Of a DNA stretch of 64,000 bases, positions 40,701-50,810 are shown one piece after another (positions within the stretch are counted from its first letter, which is position 1; each line of letters starts with the position of its first letter). Origin of the DNA: Eutreptiella sp. 'Long Island Sound 2002' (lineage: Eukaryota > Euglenozoa > Euglenophyceae > Eutreptiales > Eutreptiaceae); contig OZ038382.1 in NCBI GenBank assembly GCA_964036045.1, positions 125,860,556-125,924,555 of the forward strand, given 5' to 3'. The translations under genes were made by a program, and so were the position numbers. The notes beneath the pieces were generated by a model. The model saw nothing but the letters and a program-made list of their open reading frames with translations, did no database searches and was not told the DNA's origin.

Positions 40701-42439
40701 CGGTGGTAGAGGTTGCTGGTGGCGACGCTGATGGTGGGGTGTTGCCGGCGATGGTGTGCTTGATGCCGTTGGCTTGGGTGATGTAGGTGCTGGAACCGGC
40801 GGTGGCATGCGTAGGTTTCGTAGGCGTTGGTGCCGGCGGTGACGGTGTTGGTGAGGGTGTTGTGCTGGCTGGATTTTTGGAGGTGTTGGTGTTTCCGATG
40901 GCGTGGATGCCGGTGGCGGTGGTTCTGGGTGCGAGCCGGTGGGGGACCAGATCGGCTGGGTGCGGTCGTTGGTCAGTGTTGGGTGGCTTTTTGTGTTGGT
41001 TTGTTGTTCGTGAGGGTGTCCCATGTCCTAGTGTTTTGGTGGGTGCTGGGGTCGCTGGTGTTGCCGATGGTGCCTCTGCTGGTTTCGGGTGTGTCCGCCG
41101 GTGAGGGTGTCGTGGCGTCCGGTTTGGGCGTTGGTGGCGGTGCTGGTGTGGGTGTCGTAGTGCCCGGTCCTGGTGTTGGGCGTGGCCGTTCGGGTGTTAC
41201 TGGGTGTGGCTGTTCGCCACTCCTGGCTGCGGGCTTGGTGGGTCCTCCTTTGCGTCCTAGCGGTTTCTGGCGGCCCTGCAGCCCCCCTGTCGGGGCGGGG
41301 TTGCTGGGTTCCTGTTGTTTGGGTTTGTGTGTGTTGCGTGTGTGGTGCGGGCGGCGCCTGCGCTTTGGTGCGTGGTGTGCGCTTGTGGGGCTCGTGTCGG
41401 TGGCGGTTGTGGGGGTGTGTGTTGTGTGCACGCTCGGGCGTGTGTGCGGTGTGCTGGTGGTGCGTTTGGGTGCCTGTCCTCGCCTTTGCGGGCGTGGTTT
41501 GGCGGCCCTGTTTGGTGTGGGGGCTGTGTGTCGTGCCCCCCCCCTGTCTCGGCTGTGTGGTTCCCCGCCCCCCTTGGCTGGGGTCTGTTGGTGGTGTGTC
41601 CCCTTGCTGTCCCCTTTGCGTGCCCTCCTCCTTCTGTCTCTTTTCCGTGTCGCTTGGGGCGGTGTCGTGCCCGGGCCTTCCCGGCTGTGGTGTGTGGGGG
41701 GGGGTCCTTGTCGCCGGCTCGGGTCCCTTCCCCTGGTGTTTCCCCGTGGGGGGGCCGTTGCTTGCACTCCCCGTCAGGGTGTAACTCTGTTGTACGGATG
41801 CCGTCCATGGACCTGTTCCGTAGCCAGGTACTCCAGCCGTTCCCCACACCGGGGTCGGGTACACTGTGGGTCGCTGGGGAGTCCTTGCGGGACAGGCGCG
41901 TCTCTTGCCTGCCCCGATGGACGGTGTGCCCTACCCGCAGCCCCTCGCTGGGCCCGAACCGCAGTACGTGCCGTGGGGAGTGCTCTTGGTCAGGCCCATT
42001 GGTCATGCCCCCAGGCCGGTGCCACCGCGGGCCGCTGACCAACGGTCCTGGGCGTATCCCACCTTATTGCGTGTGCTCAGGTGGGGCCGATACGGTCACC
42101 GGGGGGGCCCCCAAACCCCTGAGGTTGGGTCCCTCGCCTGCGCCCCCCGTGGGCCCTTTTCGTCCCGCCCCCCTTTTCTCTGTGCGGTTTGCGGTGGTTG
42201 GTGTCCCGTCTCTCCAGGGTGGGGTGGTGGTGGTGGGGGGGGGGGGGTTTCGCTGTTCCTGGCTGTGTTGCTTGCGGGCGTGTCGCCCCCTCCTCTGGTC
42301 GTGGTTCGCCGCCGGTGTGTGTGTGTGTTGCGCGGTGCGTGCGCGCGTGGTGTCTGTGTTGGTGTGTGGTGCGTGGTTTGTGGTGTGTGGTGTGCGGTGG
42401 TGGTGTGTTGGTGGGGTTGTGGCGGGTGTGTGGTGTGGT
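40701..42439 (-). other. LINE 5' region between the two repeat arrays
   Basis: This is mostly G/T-rich plus-strand sequence like its neighbours, with minus frames rich in Thr/Pro/Arg/Gly. An exception is about 41780-42110, which has balanced composition and an unbiased minus frame (VLRFGPSEGLRVGHTVHRG and neighbours). I cannot assign that island; it could be a captured fragment or a regulatory module. Confidence 0.4.
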
Positions 42440-44225
42440 TGGTCCCTCTCCACTCCTGGCGGAGGTTCCTGTGTGCTACTCCCCGCAAATCCTGGCTGGG
42501 TTTCGCTGCCTGTGGTGTTGTGCGGCTCCCCGCCACTCCTGGCTGGGGTTCCGCCGCCGGCAGTGGCGTGTGGTGTGTGGTGTGTGGTGTGTGGTGTATG
42601 GTGAGCGGTGGCGGTGTGTTGGTGGGGTTGTGGCTGGTGTGTGGTGCGGTTGATCCCTCGCCACTCCTGGCAGAGGTTCCCGTGTGCTACTCCCCGCCAC
42701 TCCTGGTTGGGTTTCGCTGCCGGTGGTGGTGGGCGGTCCTCGCCACTCCTGGCTGAGGTCTCCGGGCGGCGGTGGTGTGTGGTGGGGTTGTGGCTGGTGT
42801 GTGGTGTGTTTGGTCCCTCGCCACTCCTGGCGGAGGTTCCTGTGTGCTACTCCCCGCCACTCCTGGCTGGGTTTCGCTGCCTGTGGTGGTGTGCGGTTCC
42901 CCGCCACTCCTGGCTGGGGCCTGCCGGCGGCGGTGGTGCGTGGCGTGTGGTGTGTGGTGTGTGGTGTGTGGTGTGCGGCGGTGGTGTGTTGGTGGGGTTG
43001 TGGCTGTGGTTGGTCCCTCGCCACTCCTGGCGGAGGTTCCTGTGTTCTACTCCCCGCCACTCCTGGCTGGGTTTCGATGCCGGTGGCGGTGGGCGGTCCT
43101 CGCCACTCCTGGCTGAGGGCCCTGGGCGCGGTTCCCCGCCACTCCTGGCTGGGGTTCGCTGGCGGCGGCAGTGTGTGGTTCGGTTGTGGTTGGTGTGTGG
43201 TGTGGTTGGTCCCTCGCCACTCCTGGCGGAGTTTCCTGTGTGCTACTCCCCGCCACTCCTGGCTGGGTTTCGCTGCCGGTGGTGGTGTGCGGTTTCCCGC
43301 CACTCCTGGCTGGGGCCTGCTGGCGGTGGTGGTGCGTGGTGTGTGGTGTGTGGTGTGCGGCGGTGTCCTGGTTGGTGTGTGGTGTGGTTGGTCCCTCGCC
43401 ACTCCTGGCGGAGGTTCCTGTGTGCTACTCCCCGCCACTCCTGGCTGGGTTTCGCTGCCGGTGGTGTTGGGCGGTCCCCGCCACTCCTGGCTGGGGTTCG
43501 CTGGCGGCGGTGGTGTGTGGTGTGTGGCGGTGGTGTGTTGGTGGTTGGTCCCTCGCCACTCCTGGCGGAGGTTCCTGTGTGCTACTCCCCGCCACTCCTG
43601 GCTGGGTTTCGCTGCTGGTGGTGGTGGGCGGTCCTCGCCACTCCTGGCTGGGGTCCGTTGGAGGCGGTGTGTGGCGTGGTCGGTCCCTCGCCACTCCTGG
43701 CGGAGGTTCCTGCGTGCTACTCCCCGCCACTCCTGGCTGGGTTTCGGTGCCGGTGGTGGTGTGTGGTCCCCCGCCTCTCCTGGTTGGGGTCCGCTGGCGG
43801 CGGTGGTGTGTGGTGTGTAGTGTGTGGTGTGTGGTGTGTGGTGTGTGGTGTGTGGTGTGCGCTGGTGGTGTGCTGGTGGGGTTGCGGCTGGTGTGTGGTG
43901 TGGTTGGTTCCTCGCCACTCCCGGCGGAGGTTCCTGTGTGCTACTCCCCGCCACTCCTGGCTGGGTTTCGCTGCCAGCGGTGGTGGGCGTTCCTCGCCAC
44001 TCCTGGCGGAGGGTCCCGGGCGCGGTTCCCCGCCACTCCTGTCTGGGTTTCGCTGTCGGCGGTGGTGTGTGGTGTGCGGTGTGTGGTGTGTGGCGTGTGG
44101 CATGCGGCGGTGGCGTGTGTGGTGGGTTTGTGGCTGGTGTGGTTGGTCCCTCGCCACTCCTGGCGGAGGTTCCTGTGTGCTACTCCCCGCCACTCCTGGC
44201 TGGGTTTCGCTGCCGGTGGTGGTGT
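42440..44225 (-). repeat. ~190-bp monomer array with CCACTCCTGGC core
   Basis: Ten monomers start with TCCCTCGCCACTCCTGGCGG at about 42443, 42653, 42813, 43013, 43211, 43391, 43549, 43683, 43909 and 44147, a spacing of 130-240 bp. Each contains two or three further CCGCCACTCCTGGCTGGG boxes and a variable (GTGGTGTGT)n stretch that explains the length differences. The box also appears singly at about 38500, 39197, 40165 and 41215. Position upstream of ORF1 recalls promoter monomer arrays of rodent L1 elements. Confidence 0.75.
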
Positions 44226-45991
44226 GGTGTGGTGGTGCGGTGGGTGTGTCTTTTGGGTGCCCTTCCCCTTGGCCTTGGTGTGTGTGTGTGCGCTGTGTGG
44301 CCCTTTGTGTTGGTGTGGGTGGCGTGGGGGGGGGGGGGGTCGCGCTCGGTGTGGCTGTCGTGCGTGCGCGTGTGTGTGCTCGCGGTGTGTGGTTGGTGGG
44401 GTGGGGTGTGTCATACCTTGGCTGGTTCTCGTCGTCGGTCGTCGGCATGTTTCAAAAGGCAGAAGAAGACGTCCTGTAGATGCGTAGCAGAGATGCGTGG
44501 CATGTGTGATGCGTAGCACGTACCTTTCCTTTCGTCCCATCATGTTTTCTTCCCCTGTTGAGAAAGAGCGTGCGCAGGTCCTTTTTGTTTTTTTTTTTTG
44601 CGTGTTGTGTTTTGTGTCTCCTCCCTCGTGTTTTTTTTTTTTTTTTCTCGCTGCGTCTTCGATAACATACCTCTCGGCATTGCGTTTCCCCTATAGAGAG
44701 GGCGTGGAAGGCGGTTTCGTGTTTTTTTTTTTTCAACATACTTGTTGTACCTTGTGCCGCTTCTTGTTGCCGTCCCCTATAGAGAAAGCGTGTGTTTGTT
44801 TGTGGGTGGGGCGGGGGTGGGGTTGCATACCATGACTTTCCTTTGTCTCGTCTCCGTCTTCGTGCATCTTGCGGCTTTGTGTGCGTTTGTGTTTTCGTCC
44901 CCTTGGCGCCTTCCCTCGCATTTTTAACATACTTGTTCGTCATACCTCCATACCATTGTTTCCCCGTGGTACGTGGTCATTCCCTATAGCGGGAGTGTGT
45001 GTGTGTTTGCGGGCGGGGCGGTGTGGGGTTCATACCTTGTTTTTCCTTGCTCTTGTCTCCGTCTTCTCGCTCCTTGCGGTCTTGTTTATGTGTGTGCGTG
45101 TGTGCGTGGTCCGTCCCTTTGGCGCCCTCCCTCGTATTGTTAACATACTTGCTCGCCATACCGTTGTTTCCTCGTGGTTGGTGGGCTTCGCTTGTTCGCC
45201 TTTTCATTGTTTCCCCTTTGTCCGTGGCCGCCCCATACCTTTTGCGCTTTTGTGGATAATTTTTTTCTTTTCGTGTATCTCGCGGCGGTCGGGGCCTATG
45301 GAGGAAGAAATATGGGGGATATATGGTTGTGGTTTGTGTTTGCGGGCGTGTCTTTTGACGTGCGTGGCGGTTCGTCGTTCTTTTTTGCGTGCAGTGTTGT
45401 CCCTTGGCGCCCTCCTTCGCAACATACTTGGTTTTCTCATCCACGTATGTGTAGCGGTGGATACGATATGTAGGACGCATGGGGCCGTAACATACTTGGT
45501 TGTCATACCTCGTTTTCCCGTGGTCCGTGGTCGCGTCTCTTTTGTTTGTGGTTTGGTGTTTCTCTTTTTGTTGCGTTTCCTTCTCTCTTTTTTTTTTTTT
45601 TTGACGCGCACATGTCGCCTAGCTCCTATGGCACGCACTTTGCTAGGTGGCTCGGCGCTCGCTTTGTTCTTGTCTTCGTCGTCGTGGCTCGCTTGTTTTT
45701 GGTGTTCGCCTCTTTTCTTCTTCTTTGTTGGTGGAGCGCGCACAAGTCCCTAGCGCCTAGGACACGCACTTTGCTAGGTGTTTTGGAGCATGCAACGTTC
45801 AGGTTCTTCGCCGTCGCGACTTTATTGTTCGTCTTTGTTTTGTGAGTGTCCTAAATTTTTCGACCTCGCCAAACAGCAGCGTAAAATTTTTTGGGGGGTT
45901 TCTGAGGTCGGAAAAAACGATTTTTCGCTTTATTTTTGCTGGCGGTGCGTCGTTTTCTTAGTTTTGTATTATTCTTCTGTCATCGGATCAT
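44226..45991 (-). other. A-rich 5' leader of the giant LINE with ~205-bp tandem repeats
   Basis: On minus this part is A-rich with many poly(A) runs (T runs on plus at 44590, 44632, 44722, 45590). Two adjacent ~205-bp copies, about 44778-44983 and 44984-45170, share the order CCCTATAG, GTGTGTGTTTG, GGGGTT(G)CATACC, TCTCCGTCTTC, GGCGCC(C/T)TCCCTCG, TTAACATACTTG. Partial copies lie at 44690 and 45400-45530. The outer end CATCGGATCAT abuts the target-site duplication. No gene is recognised. As the presumed RNA 5' end it may hold the promoter. Confidence 0.5.
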
Positions 45992-46006
45992 CCCTCGTCG
46001 TCAGAG
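45992..46006. repeat. Target-site duplication, right copy
   Basis: CCCTCGTCGTCAGAG matches 21030-21044 except for one G/A difference. It is coding sequence (acidic DSDDEG tail) of Gypsy copy 2 pol, so the insertion hit the last ~40 codons of pol. Confidence 0.65.
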
Positions 46007-47606
46007 TCCAGATCTCCGGCTGTGAACTCGAAGGTGACGGGACGTCCGCTGGGGTCTGGTGCTCGGGGACGAAGCTGGGTATGGTTGCGGTCCAGGATCT
46101 TGTTATCCCCCACACGCACCGCATACACATCCTGCCCGACCTTCCGAACAATCACCCCCGGCACATACCAAGACGCCTGCCGATGCCTGGACAGGACATC
46201 CTTGTGGTGCCGCTCCACCCATACGGTGTCTCTGAGAGCATATTTCTGGACTTCTCCCTGCTTGAAGTACTTGACCCTCTCCTCATGCTGGTCCTGAAGT
46301 GCTTTGCATACCTTGGCCATCATGTCGTCAGCCTCAGACATCATAGCATTTGCCTTCCGGGCTACCTTGCCATGGTTCAACCACGGGAGAGTGTGTGACA
46401 CTTGATCCCGTAGGAACAGGATACGATGGGGCGACAGTCCAGTGGGCCCCGGAAGGTCGTGGTACGCCTGGAGTACTCTCCACAGCAAATTATACCAATT
46501 CCGGCCCGGTTCGTCAATGTGCAGCTGGCGGAACCTTTCGAACATCTGCCGCCCGGCCACCTCAGCCCGGCCATTCAACCGGCTGTGGTACGCCACGGTC
46601 TTGGCGTGCCGAATTCCCATGTGCTTGCACATTGTCTTGAACCACGTCCCCACGAATTGACTGCCCTGATCGCTGCAGATGACAGCTGGGACATCAAAAA
46701 TCGTCAGCCAATGCCTGATCATGGCATTAGCGACGGTCTTGGCCTGCAGACCCAGTCCATGCTTGTCGTTCTTGTCCTTCTTCTTGGACTTCTTGCCAGG
46801 GACCGCCACGATATACCCGCTGTTCCTATCCACCGCCAGGATGACACAGTCGTAGGTCTCTGCTTCCACGGTGACCTCAGGCATGGCGAATACATCCATG
46901 GCCACGGACAGCATAGGGGCCTCCGGTATAGCCCTATACACCGGGTTGCCCGCTGTGGAATGGTTGGGGCTTTTCGTGGCCCGACACACGGCGCAGTCGC
47001 TGCAGTACTTGTCCAGGCTGGCGTAGTACCCCGTGGGAACTTGAAGCGCCACTCCAGGTCCTGCTGCATCTTATCCCGACCAGGATGCATGAGCTGGGCG
47101 TTGTGCCAGTGGTCAATGAGTTCCTCCATTTGGTTCTCAGGGACCAATAGCTTGTCCTTGAGGAAAAATTTATCCCCATCCTCGGTCAAGCCCTCAGGCC
47201 ATTCGTCGTCCGACGGGGCGCTCACGGCATTCCAGTACCTGCTCCAGTGTTCAGATGCCGCATAGTCATCCGACCAGTCTTCTGTCAGCACCGACCTGAC
47301 TAGCTCTACGGGGGCCACCATCCATTGCTCGAGGGTTTCCTCTTGAATAGCTTGGACTCGGGCGCCCCAGAACTTGGCCAGGTCTGTACTGTTTGCCATC
47401 ACCACAAAGCACTTGACCCCTTCTTGCTCCCTGGCCTTCTCCATCTCGATGATGCGCTTGGTCTCCTTGGTCTCCTCGGCGTCCCCATGGCCGGATATGT
47501 CCATCCATGCTTCCCCAGCGGGGTAGGCCCATCGACTGAGGCAATCCGCCACAGTGTTGTCCTTCCCCGGGACGTATACGACGCTGAGGTCGAACTTGGC
47601 GAACAT
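45992..47606 (-). pseudogene. pol: pol, integrase of Gypsy copy 2
   Basis: The catalytic core is intact in one frame (47052-45992): SVAMDVFAMPEV, CSDQGSQFVGTWF and LNGRAEVAGRQMF supply the D, D and E. The C-terminal GPY/F-like WYVPGVIVRKVG follows. The zinc region (HWHNAQLMHPGR ... CSDCAVC) lies upstream across a frameshift near 47040. Unlike copy 1, Lys and Arg codons stand where copy 1 has TAG and TGA. The acidic tail ends at the LINE junction. Confidence 0.9.
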
Positions 47607-49262
47607 CTCATGCCATCAGGCCCCCCTTGCCGCCGGTTCCGGGGGGGTGTCGACGTGCTCCTTGTGCAAGCTCTGTAACGACTGATGGTCCGTACAAACC
47701 ACCACCGGTTGTAGTCCGATGTGGCCAGACCACTTCCTGAGCGCACAAACAATGGCGTACGTCTCCTTCTACCTCGCGGTCCAGGTTCGACGTTGGCCCA
47801 CAGCCAGGATCCGGCTCCAAAATACCACAGGTACGTGCGACCCGTCGTCCCAGACCTGCTTGGGGACTGCCCCTACAGCATAGTCCGAGGCGTCCGTCCG
47901 AAGCACGAATCCCTTGTTTGGGTCCACCAGGAATGGCCCCAGCTGCCCAAGGAGTCGCTCCTTCGGGCGGCTGAACGCATCTTCGGCCTCAGGGGTCCAT
48001 GCAAACCTCTTCCTGCTCCCCTTCCGGCCATCAAACTTGCCTACCTGCAGCATCTTGTGCAGCAGGCCTGATAGTTCCGCATACATCCGTACATAGCCCG
48101 AATAGCAGTTGCAGAACCCCATGAAGGATCGGAGTTCGCTGATGGTCTGGGGCTTCTCCCAGTGGTGCAGGGAAGCAGCTTCCCAGGCATGGGACAGCGT
48201 TGCCCGTGACCAACCACATTCCCCGGAAACTCCACTTCCCTCACGAAGAGTGAGGCTTTGGTGAGCTTGCACACCATGTTGTGCTTGTCCAGCTCGCTGA
48301 GCACGGGGCGCAGATCCTTCTCATGCGCTTCGATGAGCTCGTCCTCAGTCATGTCTTCCGTGCCGGACCCGATGATGATGTCATCCACAAAGGGGTCAGC
48401 ACAGTCCCGGACAGCACCGAGTAGGTCCTCCATCATGCGCTGGAAAGCGGCGTTGCCATTCTTGGCGCCCATAGGCACCACTTTCCACTGCAGGGGCCCC
48501 AGCGGCGTCGACATCGCTGTGCAGGGCCTGGAGTCTGGGTGTAGCAGCATCTGGTGATAGCCGTGTTTCAGGTCTAACGCCGTGAAGATCCACATTTTTT
48601 CTTGTTTTTGGAGGATGGTGTCGATCAGGGGAAGCGAGTACGAGTCGTGCTCGGTTTGCTCGTTCAAACCCCTGTAATCAACCACCAACCTTCACTCGCC
48701 CTTCTCTTTCTTGGGCACGATACAGGCTGGGCTGGCCCACTCACTGTCGGAGGGTTCGATCCACCCCCGCTCAATAACCTCAGCCAACCACTTCTTCATG
48801 GCCTCGGCCAGATCGCCCTGAAGTTGGTACTCCCAATGACGATAGATCTTGGGGTTCGGCTTGAGCTTGATCCTCGCTGTGCCAAACCTCCCACAATCTG
48901 GAGGGTTCTTGTTGGCGACGCCACTGAATAGCCGAGGATAGGCATTTATCAGCCTCTCCTTCAGCTCGGCGACCTTCGGGTTCTCCTGGGCCTCTTCAGC
49001 CGCTTGCTTCGGTATCGATACAATCGACCGCACTGCGGTATAGGCCTCTTCTGGGTCCGAGTCAGACTTCTCCTCGTCCGATATGCCGTCTTCATCGTCG
49101 TGGGGCACGCTTCCCACCAATAATCTTCGGAAATTTGCGGCATCGGCCTGGTTCTTGTCGCTACCGGCCCCCATTCTTGGAAAATCCCACGTCGTCGGGT
49201 CCGACCCAACCAGACCATCATATTGGTCCGCGATGTGATCCATAGCCCTCGCCACGAACTAA
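47607..49262 (-). pseudogene. pol: pol, reverse transcriptase and RNase H of Gypsy copy 2
   Basis: RT motifs are present (RGWIEPSDSEWASPACIVPKK, VVDYRGL, FTALDLKHGYHQM, FVDDIIIGS, SFMGFCNCYSGY). A nonsense change lies near 48690 and frameshifts near 48200 and 47770 split the frame, which continues into RNase H (LRTDASDYAVGAV; TDHQSLQ; VPGKDNTVADCLSR). The order and spacing match copy 1, and the FVDD variant is conserved. Confidence 0.88.
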
Positions 49263-50810
49263 TCTTTCTCGTACTTGCCGGTGATGGTCTTGTCATCCCA
49301 CCGATGCGAATGTGACCATGGCTTGCCCCTTCTTGGCTACCACACGGTCATGCATCCCCATCCGCATGTAGTTGACGACGTGGTCGATCTCGGCGTGGGA
49401 CAGGATGTCAATGCCATCGATTGGCTGATCCGTCCCCTCCTTGGGCTCAAACATGACCCGCATGGGCACCGCATGAACTCTACGGATGAATGCTTCATCA
49501 CCCGTGGGCTGGGCTTGCGCCCCATCCACCAGAAAAGCCTTGGTACCCCAAGCTTGACCCGGGGAGGGCATTGATAAACCCTTGGCGTCGATGAACAACT
49601 CCTCCTCTGGCCCGAATGACATCTCGTTCGGGGTGATGAAATCCAGCGTCGATTTGAGACCTTCTGGCGGACATGGGGTGGATCCTATGCCGGTTATGAC
49701 CAGGATCCCCTTTGCCCTATCCGCGACGATCTTCTCCACCGTACGTCTGGTGTTTCCCAGGGAGCCATGCCAATACATGGGCCCCCACTCCTTCAAACCC
49801 CAGTGCCTGTGCCAGGCTGAGTCTCCTCGATGCCAATGCCTCCTACACTTCCTCAAAAGTGGGGCATCCGGGGAAGCGAAGACGTCCGTCTCGGGCGCTT
49901 CGGCTCCCAGCGTCCGAATCATCCTGGCATACACCTGCGGCGCCATTCCATACTCCGTGAGCTGAACTCCGCGGTCTCTTCTGGACCCGGCACCCACAGC
50001 TTGCACCGCTTGGGCGATCCGATCCTCTTCCTCAGCGTCCCATTGGGATGATCCGCATGCATAGTCCGTGGACAGCCATGTAAGGCATTTATCATCCTCC
50101 CGGACCAGCGTTGCACGATGGGGAAGGGCTCCAATGGCGTTTCCCACCATTAAGTCATACCCGATGATCATATCCCAATCTATAATGTCGGCCACATAGG
50201 AGTTCCCGGATAGAGTGCTTCTCTTCGCCAAATCTGGGCGGTTCAAGCGCTCATGCTCCCAGAATTCCATACTGATAGTGGCCTCATGGGTGCCACCACC
50301 CATAATCTCTCCATTGGCCACCTTCAGGCGTACCGGTCTACGGCTGGGCTGCAGGGATTCCTCCTTGAACAACCCTCTCCGAACCAGGCTCACCTGGGCA
50401 CCCGTATCCACCAAAACATCCACCACCAACTCCTCTTGTCCGCACCGTACACGCACCTTCAAGTGCAACTGCTGCTCGTCACCCTGCAGTGTATGGACGA
50501 CTCTCACGGCATGCAACTCTAGCACGTCCGGTTGCATCAGGACTTCAAGGGTACAGTCACGGATGGTGTAGATCCTGGGCTGGTCCTGCCCGTCCACGAG
50601 GCTCTCCGTGGTCGCTCCTTCTTTCTTGCCACGTCCCTTGCCAACATACACTTCCCTTGGCAGGGCGCTCCAGGGGTTGGGAGTGACGAAGCTCAGTGGT
50701 TTTGGCTCTTCTGGAGCCTGCGTCGGCACCTGATGTGCCTTCGCTTTCTCCAGGAGTCCACTGATTTTCGGAGGAGAGGCCTCCGGGGTCCCGCCCCCGT
50801 GGGGGCTCCT
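49263..50810 (-). pseudogene. pol: pol, protease and extra domain of Gypsy copy 2
   Basis: A 478-codon open frame (50729-49293) holds the protease motif VDVLVDTGAQVSLV (near 50410) and the uninterrupted extra domain (DVFASPDAPLL ... HWGLKEWGPMYWHGSL ... DRAKGILVITGIGS) that copy 1 shares. Two Trp codons here are TGA in copy 1. The frame is continuous with gag except for the shared TAG (50811-50813). A frameshift near 49290 precedes RT. Confidence 0.85.

Larger units (their letters stand above)
21045..45991 (-). mobile_element. Giant (~24.9 kb) non-LTR retrotransposon with APE, RT, RNase H, C48-like protease and RS domain
   Basis: The segment is bounded by the 15-bp duplication. It ends at its 3' side in a (CTAC)n/(ACCT)n tail, with all recognisable ORFs on the minus strand in order ORF1, APE-RT-RNase H, then protease and RS-domain ORF. 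Most of it shows one strong strand bias (plus strand G/T-rich, minus C/A-rich), which starts and stops near the boundaries. Tail, duplication and APE-RT core are hallmarks of target-primed reverse transcription by LINEs. Usual LINEs are 4-8 kb, so this is exceptionally long. About 8.5 kb of 5' repeats, a long ORF3 and a ~2.9-kb 3' region account for the size. Alternatives are a nested composite or an assembly join of different repeats. Confidence 0.6.

Noticed and set aside
42440-44225. Regularly spaced repeats resembling a CRISPR array
   Set aside because: Repeat units are 130-240 bp with internal sub-repeats and no unique spacers; the window is eukaryotic and no cas genes occur.
42608-44479. 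Long plus-strand frames (up to 623 codons) with repeated HSWLGFAAGGG
   Set aside because: They are translations of the ~190-bp monomer array in the antisense direction; the repetition is at DNA level.
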